From the NCBI GenBank assembly GCA_964434955.1, contig CAYSXI010000082.1:1-21676 (forward strand): 21,676 nucleotides of DNA, in the 5' to 3' direction. This stretch comes from JANQLU01 sp964434955 (GTDB taxonomy: Bacteria > Planctomycetota > Planctomycetia > Pirellulales > Pirellulaceae). Each line of letters starts with the position of its first letter. The stretch's first letter is position 1. Under the pieces are notes generated by a model that worked only from the letters and a program-made list of their open reading frames with translations, was not told where the DNA came from and searched no databases. A program made the position numbers and the translations under genes. Below are positions 14,019 through 20,711 of this stretch, piece after piece.

Positions 14019-14789
14019 ATGGAAGTTATTTCGCTTCAATCCGGCAGCAACGGAAATTCGTTTTACGTCAAAGCCGGCGACGTCCATTTGCTCTTTGACG
14101 CAGGGATCCCCGGCTCGGTTGCCGAAAAGCGACTTGCGGAACATGGACGCGACATCCGAGATGTCAACGCGCTATTCATTTCACATGATCACAGTGACCA
14201 CAGTCGCTGCATGGGAATCTTTCATCGCAAATTCGGGCATTCTGTTTTTGTTACGGAAGAAACGTATCAGGCGGCGAGGCGATCCAGCAATCTTGGCCGA
14301 ATCGATGATCTGCAGCATTTCGTCGCGGGGCAAACGGTCACCTTGGGCGATGTGCAAATCCATACGATTCCTACTCCGCATGACAGTGCGGATGGAGTCG
14401 TGTTTGTGATCGAATACGAAGACAAACGCGTCGGCATCCTGACCGATCTCGGTCACGTATTTGCGGGGTTGAAAGATGTCCTGCTTTCGCTGGATGCGGT
14501 CGTGATCGAGAGCAACTACGATCCGGAGATGTTGGAGAACGGGTTTTATCCGGAACGCCTGAAACGAAGGATCCGGGGCCCCGGTGGCCATATTTCGAAT
14601 GTTGAGTCGGCGAATTTGTTGCGCGATTCGATATTTTTTAATCGCTTGAAATGGGCCTGCCTTTGCCATCTTTCCGAAGAAAACAATCGCCCCGAAGTTG
14701 CGATTCGCACCCACGAAAGAATTCTCGGCTCCAAGTTGCCGATTCATGTCGCCAATCGACATTCCGTATCCGAAATTCTCGAAATATAA
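14019..14789 (+). CDS. YycJ/WalJ-type MBL-fold metallohydrolase
   Basis: 256 aa. Metallo-beta-lactamase-fold hydrolase with the dinuclear-metal motif HDHSDH at residues 56-61. It begins with the family-typical SLQSGSNGNSFYV and LLFDAGIPG. Later ligand regions are TPHDSADGVVF, GILTDLGHV and, near the C-terminus, CHLSEENNRPEVA, which matches the YycJ branch (LSxxNN). Members have been described as DNA exonuclease-like or linked to cell-wall regulation, so the role is uncertain. The ATG at 14019 gives the expected N-terminus with a weak GGA upstream. An in-frame TTG at 14004 would add five residues. It starts 57 nt after the isomerase gene and may be in the same transcript. The stop is followed closely by a TATAAT-like sequence. 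Confidence 0.9.
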   Translation: MEVISLQSGSNGNSFYVKAGDVHLLFDAGIPGSVAEKRLAEHGRDIRDVNALFISHDHSDHSRCMGIFHRKFGHSVFVTEETYQAARRSSNLGRIDDLQHFVAGQTVTLGDVQIHTIPTPHDSADGVVFVIEYEDKRVGILTDLGHVFAGLKDVLLSLDAVVIESNYDPEMLENGFYPERLKRRIRGPGGHISNVESANLLRDSIFFNRLKWACLCHLSEENNRPEVAIRTHERILGSKLPIHVANRHSVSEILEI

Positions 14790-14818
14790 TGCCCAGATCA
14801 GCTACAATTGGTAAACGC
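14785..14818 (+). promoter_or_regulatory. Candidate -10 elements upstream of the DUF1592-DUF1552 pair
   Basis: A perfect TATAAT (14785-14790) lies at the very end of the MBL-fold gene. 17 nt upstream is TTCCGT (14762-14767), a poor -35. A second -10-like TACAAT (14813-14818, in GCTACAAT) also lacks a -35. Either could start a transcript for 14847-18661, with a leader of roughly 20-50 nt. Weak by-eye calls. Confidence 0.28.
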
Positions 14819-14846
14819 CCTGTTTGTTGACCAAATGACTTGATCG

Positions 14847-17294
14847 ATGCGTTCTCTTTTCACAAAGCCTCATTTTTTCTCGCGGCGACCTACGGCAACT
14901 TGCCTTTTGATTTTGGCCATGGGTCTTTGGCTTTTCGGCTCTCAGCTCGCCGTCACAAAGCGGTCTACCGATCGAGCCGCGACCGAACCAAGACTCCGTC
15001 CTGATTGGCAAACCGTTGCTTTCGAGATACCTGATCGAGTGCGAGTCGAGGATGGGGAAAAGATCTATGCGAAACAATGTGCTTCCTGTCATGGAGACAA
15101 AGGACAAGGCGTCAAGAATCAATACGCGCATCCGCTGCGAGGCGCCTTGACGGTTGCCAAACTGGCAAAGCTCATTGAAGAAACGATGCCGGAAGAAGAT
15201 CCGGAAAAGTGTGTTGGCGAGGATGCAGAAGCCGTTGCCCAATATATCCATGAAGAGTTTTATGCGGGCACCAAACCTGCTGGCCGGATTCAACTGGTTC
15301 GCTTTACCGAATTGCAGCTCAGAAAATCAATCGCCGATCTCTTGGCGAGTTACCAAGGCGTCAAGTTCACGAATCAGATTCGCAAAGATGAAGGGCGCGG
15401 GCTGGATACATCTTATTACCATTCGCGCTACTTCAAGAAAGACAAGTTTGTCAAGAAACGAGTTGATGCGACGGTCGATTTTGACTTTGGAGCTGGACTT
15501 CCCGATGTCATTCCCAAGCCCAAAAAAGATGCCAAGCGGAAAAACAATCTTGAGTACGATCCTAATGAGTTTTCAATCCATTGGTCAGGCGGACTCATCG
15601 CCGAAAAGACCGGTGTCTATGAGTTTGTGGTCAAAAGCAACAACGGCTTCAAGCTGTTTTTGAATGACCGAAGAACGCCCCTGATCCACCAATGGGTCAA
15701 TGCCGGAAATGACGAATACCGGGCACGGGTTCACTTGTTGGGAGGACGCGTCTACCCAATTCGCGTTGACTTCTTTCGTTTCAAGGACAAAAAGTCGGGC
15801 ATTCAGCTTTGCTGGATTCCACCCGGCGGCATGGAACAAGTGATTCCCGAGAGCGCATTGATTCCCACCTGGTGTCCGCCGGTTGGAATCATCCGCACTC
15901 AATTCCCGCCGGATGACAGTAGCCACGGATACCGACGCGGAACCACGGTTTCGCAAAACTGGGATGATGCCGTCACCAAAGCCGCGGTCGAAGTGGCGCA
16001 GCGAATCGTCGGCCTGTCTCAACTGCATCGTCGAGTCACCAAATGGTCCCACGCGGAAGAAACGAAACTCAAGAATCAGCTTTATGACTTCGTTGAACGC
16101 GCGTTCGGCGTTCAGCTAAGCGATGAAGAAAAACAGTTTTACGTCAATCAATTTTTTGTCGACGGCGTGAGCCCGATTGATTCGGTGAAACAGGTCGTGA
16201 TCTTGACGATCAAGTCGCCTCGTTTTTTATATCCAAATCTGCCGATCGTTGAGAGCGCCCGGTCTCGGCAGCAGAAAATTGGCCGCCGCACCGCCCTGTA
16301 CCTTTGGGACTCATTGCCGAGCCGCGAAATGGAACAGTTGATTCGGAAGAATCAATTGGAAGATGCCGCGTCCCTGGAGAAGCTGATCGGGCGGATGATG
16401 GAAGACCCGCGTACGACCGACAAAATAAATGGCTTCTTTGATTACTGGTTGTTTTCTGTTGAGTCGGAAGGGATGTCCAAAGATGAAAGCCGTTTCCCCG
16501 ACTTTCGAGAACAAATTGCGGTCGATCTGAGGCAAAGCATCGATCTCTTTGTCGGGCAGGTCTTTTGGAGCAAGCGTTCCGACTACCGCGATTTGTTTCT
16601 GTCGGAATCCCTTTTTCTCAACTCGGACTTGGCGAAATTCTATGAAGCCGAGTCGGCGTTCGAGAAATCGGAGCCAAAGGAAAAAGACTTTCGACTCGTC
16701 TCGTTTGACAAAAACCAGCGAGCCGGAATTTTGACGCACCCCTACCTGATGATGAACCTTGCCTACCACAAGAATACGTCGCCCATTCATCGCGGTGTAT
16801 TTGTCGCCCGCAATTTACTCGGCAAAAGCCTACCGCCACCGCCCAATGATGTTGACCCCCTGAGTGAAGAATTCAAACCAGAAATGACGACGCGCCAGCG
16901 TGTCGAGTTTCAAACGAAAGAAATCGCCTGCATGAATTGCCACGCGATTATCAACCCCTTCGGTTTTAGCCTCGAAAACTATGATGCCGTTGGCCGATAT
17001 CGAGATTCTGAAAAGGGCAAACCGATTGATTCGCGTGCTCGAATCGAACTGCCAGATGGCAAAACGCTGGAGTTCGACGGTCCGCGAAAACTGGCTGAAT
17101 TTTTGGCCAATAGTGAGGATGCGCAAAAGAGTTTTATTCGGCACCTGTTTCAGCACCTGGTGAAACAACCGGTCGAAGCGTTCGGAAAAGATGTCTTGCA
17201 TGAATTGCATGTTGACTTCGTGCGCGACAATTTCCATATGCAAAAATTGGTCAGCCGAATCGTGATCGTTGCCGCGACCTACGAAGTTGATTGA
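14847..17294 (+). CDS. Membrane-anchored or exported DUF1592/DUF1588/DUF1585 protein with cytochrome c and PA14 domains
   Basis: 815 aa. A hydrophobic segment at 18-36 preceded by basic residues is a signal or anchor. A haem c motif C78-A-S-C-H82 with a likely distal Met114 forms a planctomycete-type cytochrome c domain (62-140). Then come a DUF1587-like stretch (RFTELQLRKSIADLL, 152-166), a PA14-like domain (about 243-335: WSGGLIAEKTGVYEFVV, FKLFLNDRR), DUF1595-like (about 380-462), DUF1592 (478-600, ALYLWDSLPS), DUF1588 (624-720, AGILTHPYLM, SPIHRGVFVARNLLG) and DUF1585 (740-812). A second CxxCH, C695-M-N-C-H699, is followed by INPFGFSLENYDAVGRYR; this element is typical of the DUF1588 family. 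Such proteins occur almost only in planctomycetes and a few related phyla, paired with DUF1552 proteins. Their biochemical function is not established. Extracytoplasmic electron transfer coupled to carbohydrate oxidation is a common guess. No ribosome site is obvious. Confidence 0.88.
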   Translation: MRSLFTKPHFFSRRPTATCLLILAMGLWLFGSQLAVTKRSTDRAATEPRLRPDWQTVAFEIPDRVRVEDGEKIYAKQCASCHGDKGQGVKNQYAHPLRGALTVAKLAKLIEETMPEEDPEKCVGEDAEAVAQYIHEEFYAGTKPAGRIQLVRFTELQLRKSIADLLASYQGVKFTNQIRKDEGRGLDTSYYHSRYFKKDKFVKKRVDATVDFDFGAGLPDVIPKPKKDAKRKNNLEYDPNEFSIHWSGGLIAEKTGVYEFVVKSNNGFKLFLNDRRTPLIHQWVNAGNDEYRARVHLLGGRVYPIRVDFFRFKDKKSGIQLCWIPPGGMEQVIPESALIPTWCPPVGIIRTQFPPDDSSHGYRRGTTVSQNWDDAVTKAAVEVAQRIVGLSQLHRRVTKWSHAEETKLKNQLYDFVERAFGVQLSDEEKQFYVNQFFVDGVSPIDSVKQVVILTIKSPRFLYPNLPIVESARSRQQKIGRRTALYLWDSLPSREMEQLIRKNQLEDAASLEKLIGRMMEDPRTTDKINGFFDYWLFSVESEGMSKDESRFPDFREQIAVDLRQSIDLFVGQVFWSKRSDYRDLFLSESLFLNSDLAKFYEAESAFEKSEPKEKDFRLVSFDKNQRAGILTHPYLMMNLAYHKNTSPIHRGVFVARNLLGKSLPPPPNDVDPLSEEFKPEMTTRQRVEFQTKEIACMNCHAIINPFGFSLENYDAVGRYRDSEKGKPIDSRARIELPDGKTLEFDGPRKLAEFLANSEDAQKSFIRHLFQHLVKQPVEAFGKDVLHELHVDFVRDNFHMQKLVSRIVIVAATYEVD

Positions 17295-17313
17295 AGGGTT
17301 CACATCGATCTTA

Positions 17314-17341
17314 AAGTAAACAAGCGAACTTGAAGTAAACA
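17314..17341 (+). repeat. Two copies of AAGTAAACA in the DUF1592-DUF1552 spacer
   Basis: AAGTAAACA occurs at 17314-17322 and 17333-17341 (19 nt apart), the second ending 4 nt before the DUF1552 ATG. The 50-nt spacer holds no terminator, which supports co-transcription. The repeat may be a translation or regulatory element or chance. Confidence 0.3.
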
Positions 17342-17344
17342 GAT

Positions 17345-18661
17345 ATGAATAACCGACGCGAGTTTTTGAAATCGACTGCCCTGTCTGCCGGCGCGCTTCC
17401 TTTTCTGGGCAGCTCGCTATTGGCCGATGACGGCAGCAACAGGAATGCCGATCGCCCTTTGCGCATCGTTTTCATGTTTACGCCAAACGGCATGGTCCGC
17501 AATGGATTCTGGCCCGACAAGGAAGGCCAGGACTTCGAGATCAAGGAAGTCCTCAAGCCGCTGGAAAAGTACCGCGAACAGATGCTGATCGTGAAAGGGA
17601 TTTGCAATTTTGTGCGTGGCGATGGCGACAATCACATGCGTGGCATGAGCTCGTTCTTGACCGCGATCGAACTTTTTCCTGGCAACGTCCAGGGAGGTTC
17701 TCATACTCCGGCGGGTTGGGCAAAAGGGATTTCCATCGACCAGGAAATCAAAAATCATTTGCAATCCCAAGCGGAAACCAAAACCCGATTCGGTTCGCTG
17801 GAGTTCGGTGTTTGCGTTCGCAATGATGCGAACCCGTGGACCCGTTGGGTCTATTCGGCTTCGAATCAGCCGGTTGCCCCGATTAGCGATCCTTACCTGA
17901 TGTTCGAGAAGATGTACGGACGGGTGAAGGAGCAGGACAATATCGACAAGGTTCTTTCGTTGGTCGACAAGGAAATTGAGAAAGTTCGCAGCGGGATTCA
18001 CCCGGATGACGCGGCGCTACTTAAAACGCACGAAAAGTTTGTTGAGCAAATGAAAACCGGATTCGCGACCAAGCAAAAGGAACTCAAGGTTCCCGCGCCC
18101 GTATTGCCCCCGGGAGTCCCCAATACCCGCGATCGAATGCCCGAGTTGGCAAAGATGCAAATGGATTTGCTGGTCAATGGATTTGCCAACGATTTGAATC
18201 GTGTGGCAACGCTGCAGTTCACCGAGTCCGTTGGCCAACCCGTGATGAAATGGCTGGATATCAAAGAAGGGCATCACGCGCTGTCGCATGATCCTGATTT
18301 GAACAAGGAATCACAAGCCAAGCTCGTCAAGATTAATCATTGGTACTGTCAGCAACTGGCTTATCTGGTTGAGCAACTTGAAAAGACCAAACAGCCGGGA
18401 AGCGATTCAAGTTTGCTGGACGATACCTTGATTGTTTGGGCCAATGAATTGGGGCATGGTAACTCGCACACGCTCAATGACATCCCGATCTTGATGGTGG
18501 GCGGCAAGAATTTTGGTTTCAAAATGGGCCGCTACCTGAAGCTCAATCGCACGGCTCATAATCGACTCTGGCTAACCTTGGCCCATCGGTTTGGGCACAA
18601 GATCGAGAAGTTCGGCAACCCGCGTTTGTGTAAGCAGGGCCCACTGGATTTGAGCAAGTAG
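17345..18661 (+). CDS. Tat-exported DUF1552 protein
   Basis: 438 aa. The N-terminus MNNRREFLKSTALSAGALPF is a twin-arginine signal (RREFLK, then a moderately hydrophobic stretch), so the protein is exported folded, possibly with a cofactor. The body matches DUF1552: RIVFMFTPNGMVRNGFWP near the start, HMRGMSSFLTA, SIDQEIKNHL, and toward the end LIVWANELGHGNSHTLNDIPILMVGG (about 358-386). The fold is related to DUF1501/sulfatase-like secreted planctomycete proteins; no activity is established. It lies 50 nt after the DUF1592 gene on the same strand, the standard pairing in planctomycetes. The two products probably act together outside the cytoplasm. The ATG has no recognisable ribosome site. 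The downstream spacer to lysA (convergent) has no clear terminator. Confidence 0.9.
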   Translation: MNNRREFLKSTALSAGALPFLGSSLLADDGSNRNADRPLRIVFMFTPNGMVRNGFWPDKEGQDFEIKEVLKPLEKYREQMLIVKGICNFVRGDGDNHMRGMSSFLTAIELFPGNVQGGSHTPAGWAKGISIDQEIKNHLQSQAETKTRFGSLEFGVCVRNDANPWTRWVYSASNQPVAPISDPYLMFEKMYGRVKEQDNIDKVLSLVDKEIEKVRSGIHPDDAALLKTHEKFVEQMKTGFATKQKELKVPAPVLPPGVPNTRDRMPELAKMQMDLLVNGFANDLNRVATLQFTESVGQPVMKWLDIKEGHHALSHDPDLNKESQAKLVKINHWYCQQLAYLVEQLEKTKQPGSDSSLLDDTLIVWANELGHGNSHTLNDIPILMVGGKNFGFKMGRYLKLNRTAHNRLWLTLAHRFGHKIEKFGNPRLCKQGPLDLSK

Positions 18662-18692
18662 TAGAATCCTGGCGGCTTTTCGCAAATTGGTT

Positions 18693-18709
18693 CGCGATGC
18701 ACGCGATGC
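18693..18709. repeat. Tandem 8-bp repeat in the DUF1552-lysA spacer
   Basis: CGCGATGC occurs twice (18693-18700, 18702-18709) separated by one A. It is in the 94-bp spacer between convergent genes. No hairpin with a T-run is seen in this spacer in either direction. Probably of no function. Confidence 0.3.
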
Positions 18710-18755
18710 TGAATGCAAAGATTCGGCCAAGTCGACGGTTCACCAACGTGCATTG

Positions 18756-20018
18756 CTAGTCAACCATTTCATCCGCAAAGATGCTATCGAGCGATTGCCG
18801 CTTTCGAGCAAGTTTTGCTTCGCCGCCGTCGATCAAGACCTCCGCCGACATTGGCTTGGAATTGTAATTCGACGCCATAACGTAACCGTAGGCCCCGGCA
18901 CATTCGATGACCAGGTGGTCCCCAATCGAAGCTTTCGGGAGTTCGCGGGCTTGGACAAAACCCCCCTCTTCCTGAGTGAAGATGTCCCCCGACTCGCACA
19001 AGGGACCGCCAACAATCACTTGTTGCGTGCTGTCGCCGGCCGAAGGGTTTCGATGCGAAATGGAAATCGGATGATAGGAGCCGTACATGATTGGTCGAGC
19101 CAAGTTGTTGAAACCGGCATCGACCAGGTAAAAGAGGTTGTCTCCCATTTTCTTGATCGCGCGAATCTCGCACACCAGATAGCCCGCTTCCGCAGCCAGG
19201 AACCGGCCCGGTTCAATCTCCAATTGAATCGCGTGCCCCAGTTCTTCCTGAAGTTCGTTGCGGGCCGCATCCCAGAGTTCAAAATAGCGGGGGATGTCGA
19301 GGTGCTGATCGCCCGGCTGGTAGGGCGTCGGGAGTCCTCCACCCGCACTCACATTTTTGACGCTTCGGCCCACCGAGCGAACGGCCGACTTCATGGCGTC
19401 ACAAACCTGAGAAAGGTGTTCAAAGTCGGTGCCCGATCCAATGTGCATGTGCAGGCCTGTGACTTGCAAACCGTGATGATCGACTCGCTGCAAGCAGTCT
19501 TCCAGTTGTTCATGCCAGATTCCATGCTTTGACTGCGGACCGCCGGTGTTCGTTTTTTGCGTGTGACCGTGTCCAAATCCTGGGTTGATTCGCAACGTGA
19601 TTTCGCTGCCCGGCACTCGCTCGGCAATCTGGTCGATCATGTCCGGCGAACCAAGGTTGCAATGGATCTTTTTGTTGGCAACCATCTCGATCGCCTCGCG
19701 ATCAAAGATGTCGGCCGTGTAGACGACCGGGTGGGGATCTCCGGTCGTTTCGAATCCGGCGGCTTCCGCTCGCAAAATTTCGCCCGCGCTCACCGCGTCC
19801 AGCAGAACCCCCTCTTCGCGCATGAGCTTAAGGATCGAAAGGTTCGAGTTCGCCTTTTGCGCGTATCGAATGACGTCAAACATGCGGAGCTGACTGATCC
19901 GTTCGCGAATTGTGTCCGCATCATAAACGTAAAAAGGCGTTCCAAATCGATCGGCCAGTTCGGCAATCGAGTGGCCACAAATTTCAGTCCGCGTGTTGGC
20001 AAAAGTAGCTTGAGTCAT
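18756..20018 (-). CDS. lysA: Diaminopimelate decarboxylase
   Basis: 420 aa, normal length. PLP enzyme of fold type III that decarboxylates meso-diaminopimelate to lysine, the last step of lysine synthesis. The PLP lysine is K55 in YAQKANSN. Other hallmarks are LLDAVSAGEI, the HIGSGTDFEH stretch, SAGGGLPTPY, EPGRFLAAEAGYLV, GGPLCESGD (active-site Cys across the dimer interface) and GAYGYVMASNYNSKPMSAEVLIDG. The ATG at 20018 is preceded by AGGACAGG. A candidate promoter is at 20046-20074. The Lrp/AsnC gene lies 80 nt upstream on the same strand and may regulate it. Related decarboxylases for other substrates exist, but the motifs favour LysA. Confidence 0.94.
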   Translation of the reverse strand: MTQATFANTRTEICGHSIAELADRFGTPFYVYDADTIRERISQLRMFDVIRYAQKANSNLSILKLMREEGVLLDAVSAGEILRAEAAGFETTGDPHPVVYTADIFDREAIEMVANKKIHCNLGSPDMIDQIAERVPGSEITLRINPGFGHGHTQKTNTGGPQSKHGIWHEQLEDCLQRVDHHGLQVTGLHMHIGSGTDFEHLSQVCDAMKSAVRSVGRSVKNVSAGGGLPTPYQPGDQHLDIPRYFELWDAARNELQEELGHAIQLEIEPGRFLAAEAGYLVCEIRAIKKMGDNLFYLVDAGFNNLARPIMYGSYHPISISHRNPSAGDSTQQVIVGGPLCESGDIFTQEEGGFVQARELPKASIGDHLVIECAGAYGYVMASNYNSKPMSAEVLIDGGEAKLARKRQSLDSIFADEMVD

Positions 20019-20045
20019 CGACCTGTCCTGTGTTTGGAATCCCCT

Positions 20046-20074
20046 ATTCTACGCTCAGGGTTTGCAGAATTTAA
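20046..20074 (-). promoter_or_regulatory. Candidate promoter of lysA
   Basis: On the minus strand TTAAAT (plus 20074-20069) and TAGAAT (plus 20051-20046) are 17 nt apart. The -10 matches 5 of 6, the -35 only 3 of 6. It would give a short leader of about 20 nt containing the ribosome site AGGACAGG and allow lysA to be transcribed apart from the regulator gene. Confidence 0.32.
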
Positions 20075-20098
20075 GGCGCCGCTTCAAACGAGATTTGA

Positions 20099-20578
20099 TT
20101 AGGCTTCGGGGATCTCAACATAGTTGGGAACCACACAATTCTGCCTTTTGTTGAATATGATGGACGTTTCAATCCGATTCACTTCGTTGCGAATCGTGAT
20201 GTGATCCAGGGCAAAGTCGCGAAGGGCCGCGGTATCTTTGGCCATGACGTGGACAACGAAATCCGTTTGCCCCGAAATCTGATAGACGGTTGTCACCTGC
20301 GGCAACCGCATCATGTCTTCCATAAACTGCTCGCAACAATTTCGCGAATGATGCGAAAGGCTTACGAAGTAGAGAGCCTGCTGGCCGACGCCAAGCGAGG
20401 ATTCGTCGACGAGGGCATGAAAGGTTTTCAATACGCCGGCATCCTGAAGGGCTCGGACACGTGTATGGCAGCTCGATGCGGCCAAACCAATCTTTGCAGC
20501 AAGTTCCTTGTTGGAAAGCCGAGCATCCTTCTGCAAATGGTCGATGATTTCGAAGTCGATTCGGTCGAGTTCTTTCAT
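20099..20578 (-). CDS. Lrp/AsnC family transcriptional regulator
   Basis: 159 aa from the ATG at 20578, the usual size. The N-terminal winged-helix HTH reads LDRIDFEIIDHLQKDARLSN, then KELAAKIGLAASSCHTRVRALQDAGVL. The C-terminal RAM effector domain (about 65-140) includes QALYFVSLSHH, VTTVYQISGQTDFVVHVMAKD and the closing VNRIETSIIF. Lrp/AsnC proteins bind amino acids and form dimers to hexadecamers that regulate amino-acid genes, often their own and neighbouring ones. Here lysA follows on the same strand and a group II amino-acid decarboxylase is divergent, so lysine or an aromatic amino acid is a plausible effector (inference). An in-frame TTG at 20641 would add 21 residues before the HTH but would place the start at the edge of the palindrome, so it is not preferred. 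Confidence 0.92.
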   Translation of the reverse strand: MKELDRIDFEIIDHLQKDARLSNKELAAKIGLAASSCHTRVRALQDAGVLKTFHALVDESSLGVGQQALYFVSLSHHSRNCCEQFMEDMMRLPQVTTVYQISGQTDFVVHVMAKDTAALRDFALDHITIRNEVNRIETSIIFNKRQNCVVPNYVEIPEA

Positions 20579-20621
20579 TTCTTGGTAATTCAGAATGTAT
20601 TTCGGATTCAAAAAAGTTTTG

Positions 20622-20651
20622 TTGACGATCGTATTGGTCAATCAATAATAT
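20622..20651 (+). promoter_or_regulatory. Candidate promoter of the PLP decarboxylase gene
   Basis: TTGACG (20622-20627) and TAATAT (20646-20651) are 18 nt apart, 5 of 6 and 4 of 6 matches to consensus. The predicted start is near 20658, with a leader of about 54 nt. On the other strand TTGACT (plus 20689-20684) with TAGAAC (16-nt spacer) may serve the regulator gene. Confidence 0.35.
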
Positions 20652-20662
20652 GCCGAATATTG
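20643..20662. promoter_or_regulatory. Imperfect palindrome between the Lrp-type and decarboxylase genes
   Basis: A 20-bp AT-rich sequence starting CAATA and ending TATTG, with outer 5-bp arms perfect and a weaker centre. It overlaps the -10 and predicted start site of the decarboxylase promoter. Lrp/AsnC proteins usually bind AT-rich degenerate palindromes of about 15 bp, so it is a reasonable operator candidate. No binding evidence exists. Confidence 0.35.
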
Positions 20663-20711
20663 TTCTAGTTGATTTATTGCCAAAGTCAATTCTCGTCGGG
20701 GGTTTTTGATC

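Noticed and set aside
18687..19532. 281-aa open frame on the plus strand opposite lysA
   Set aside because: Shadow of lysA codon usage; no motif or supported start.
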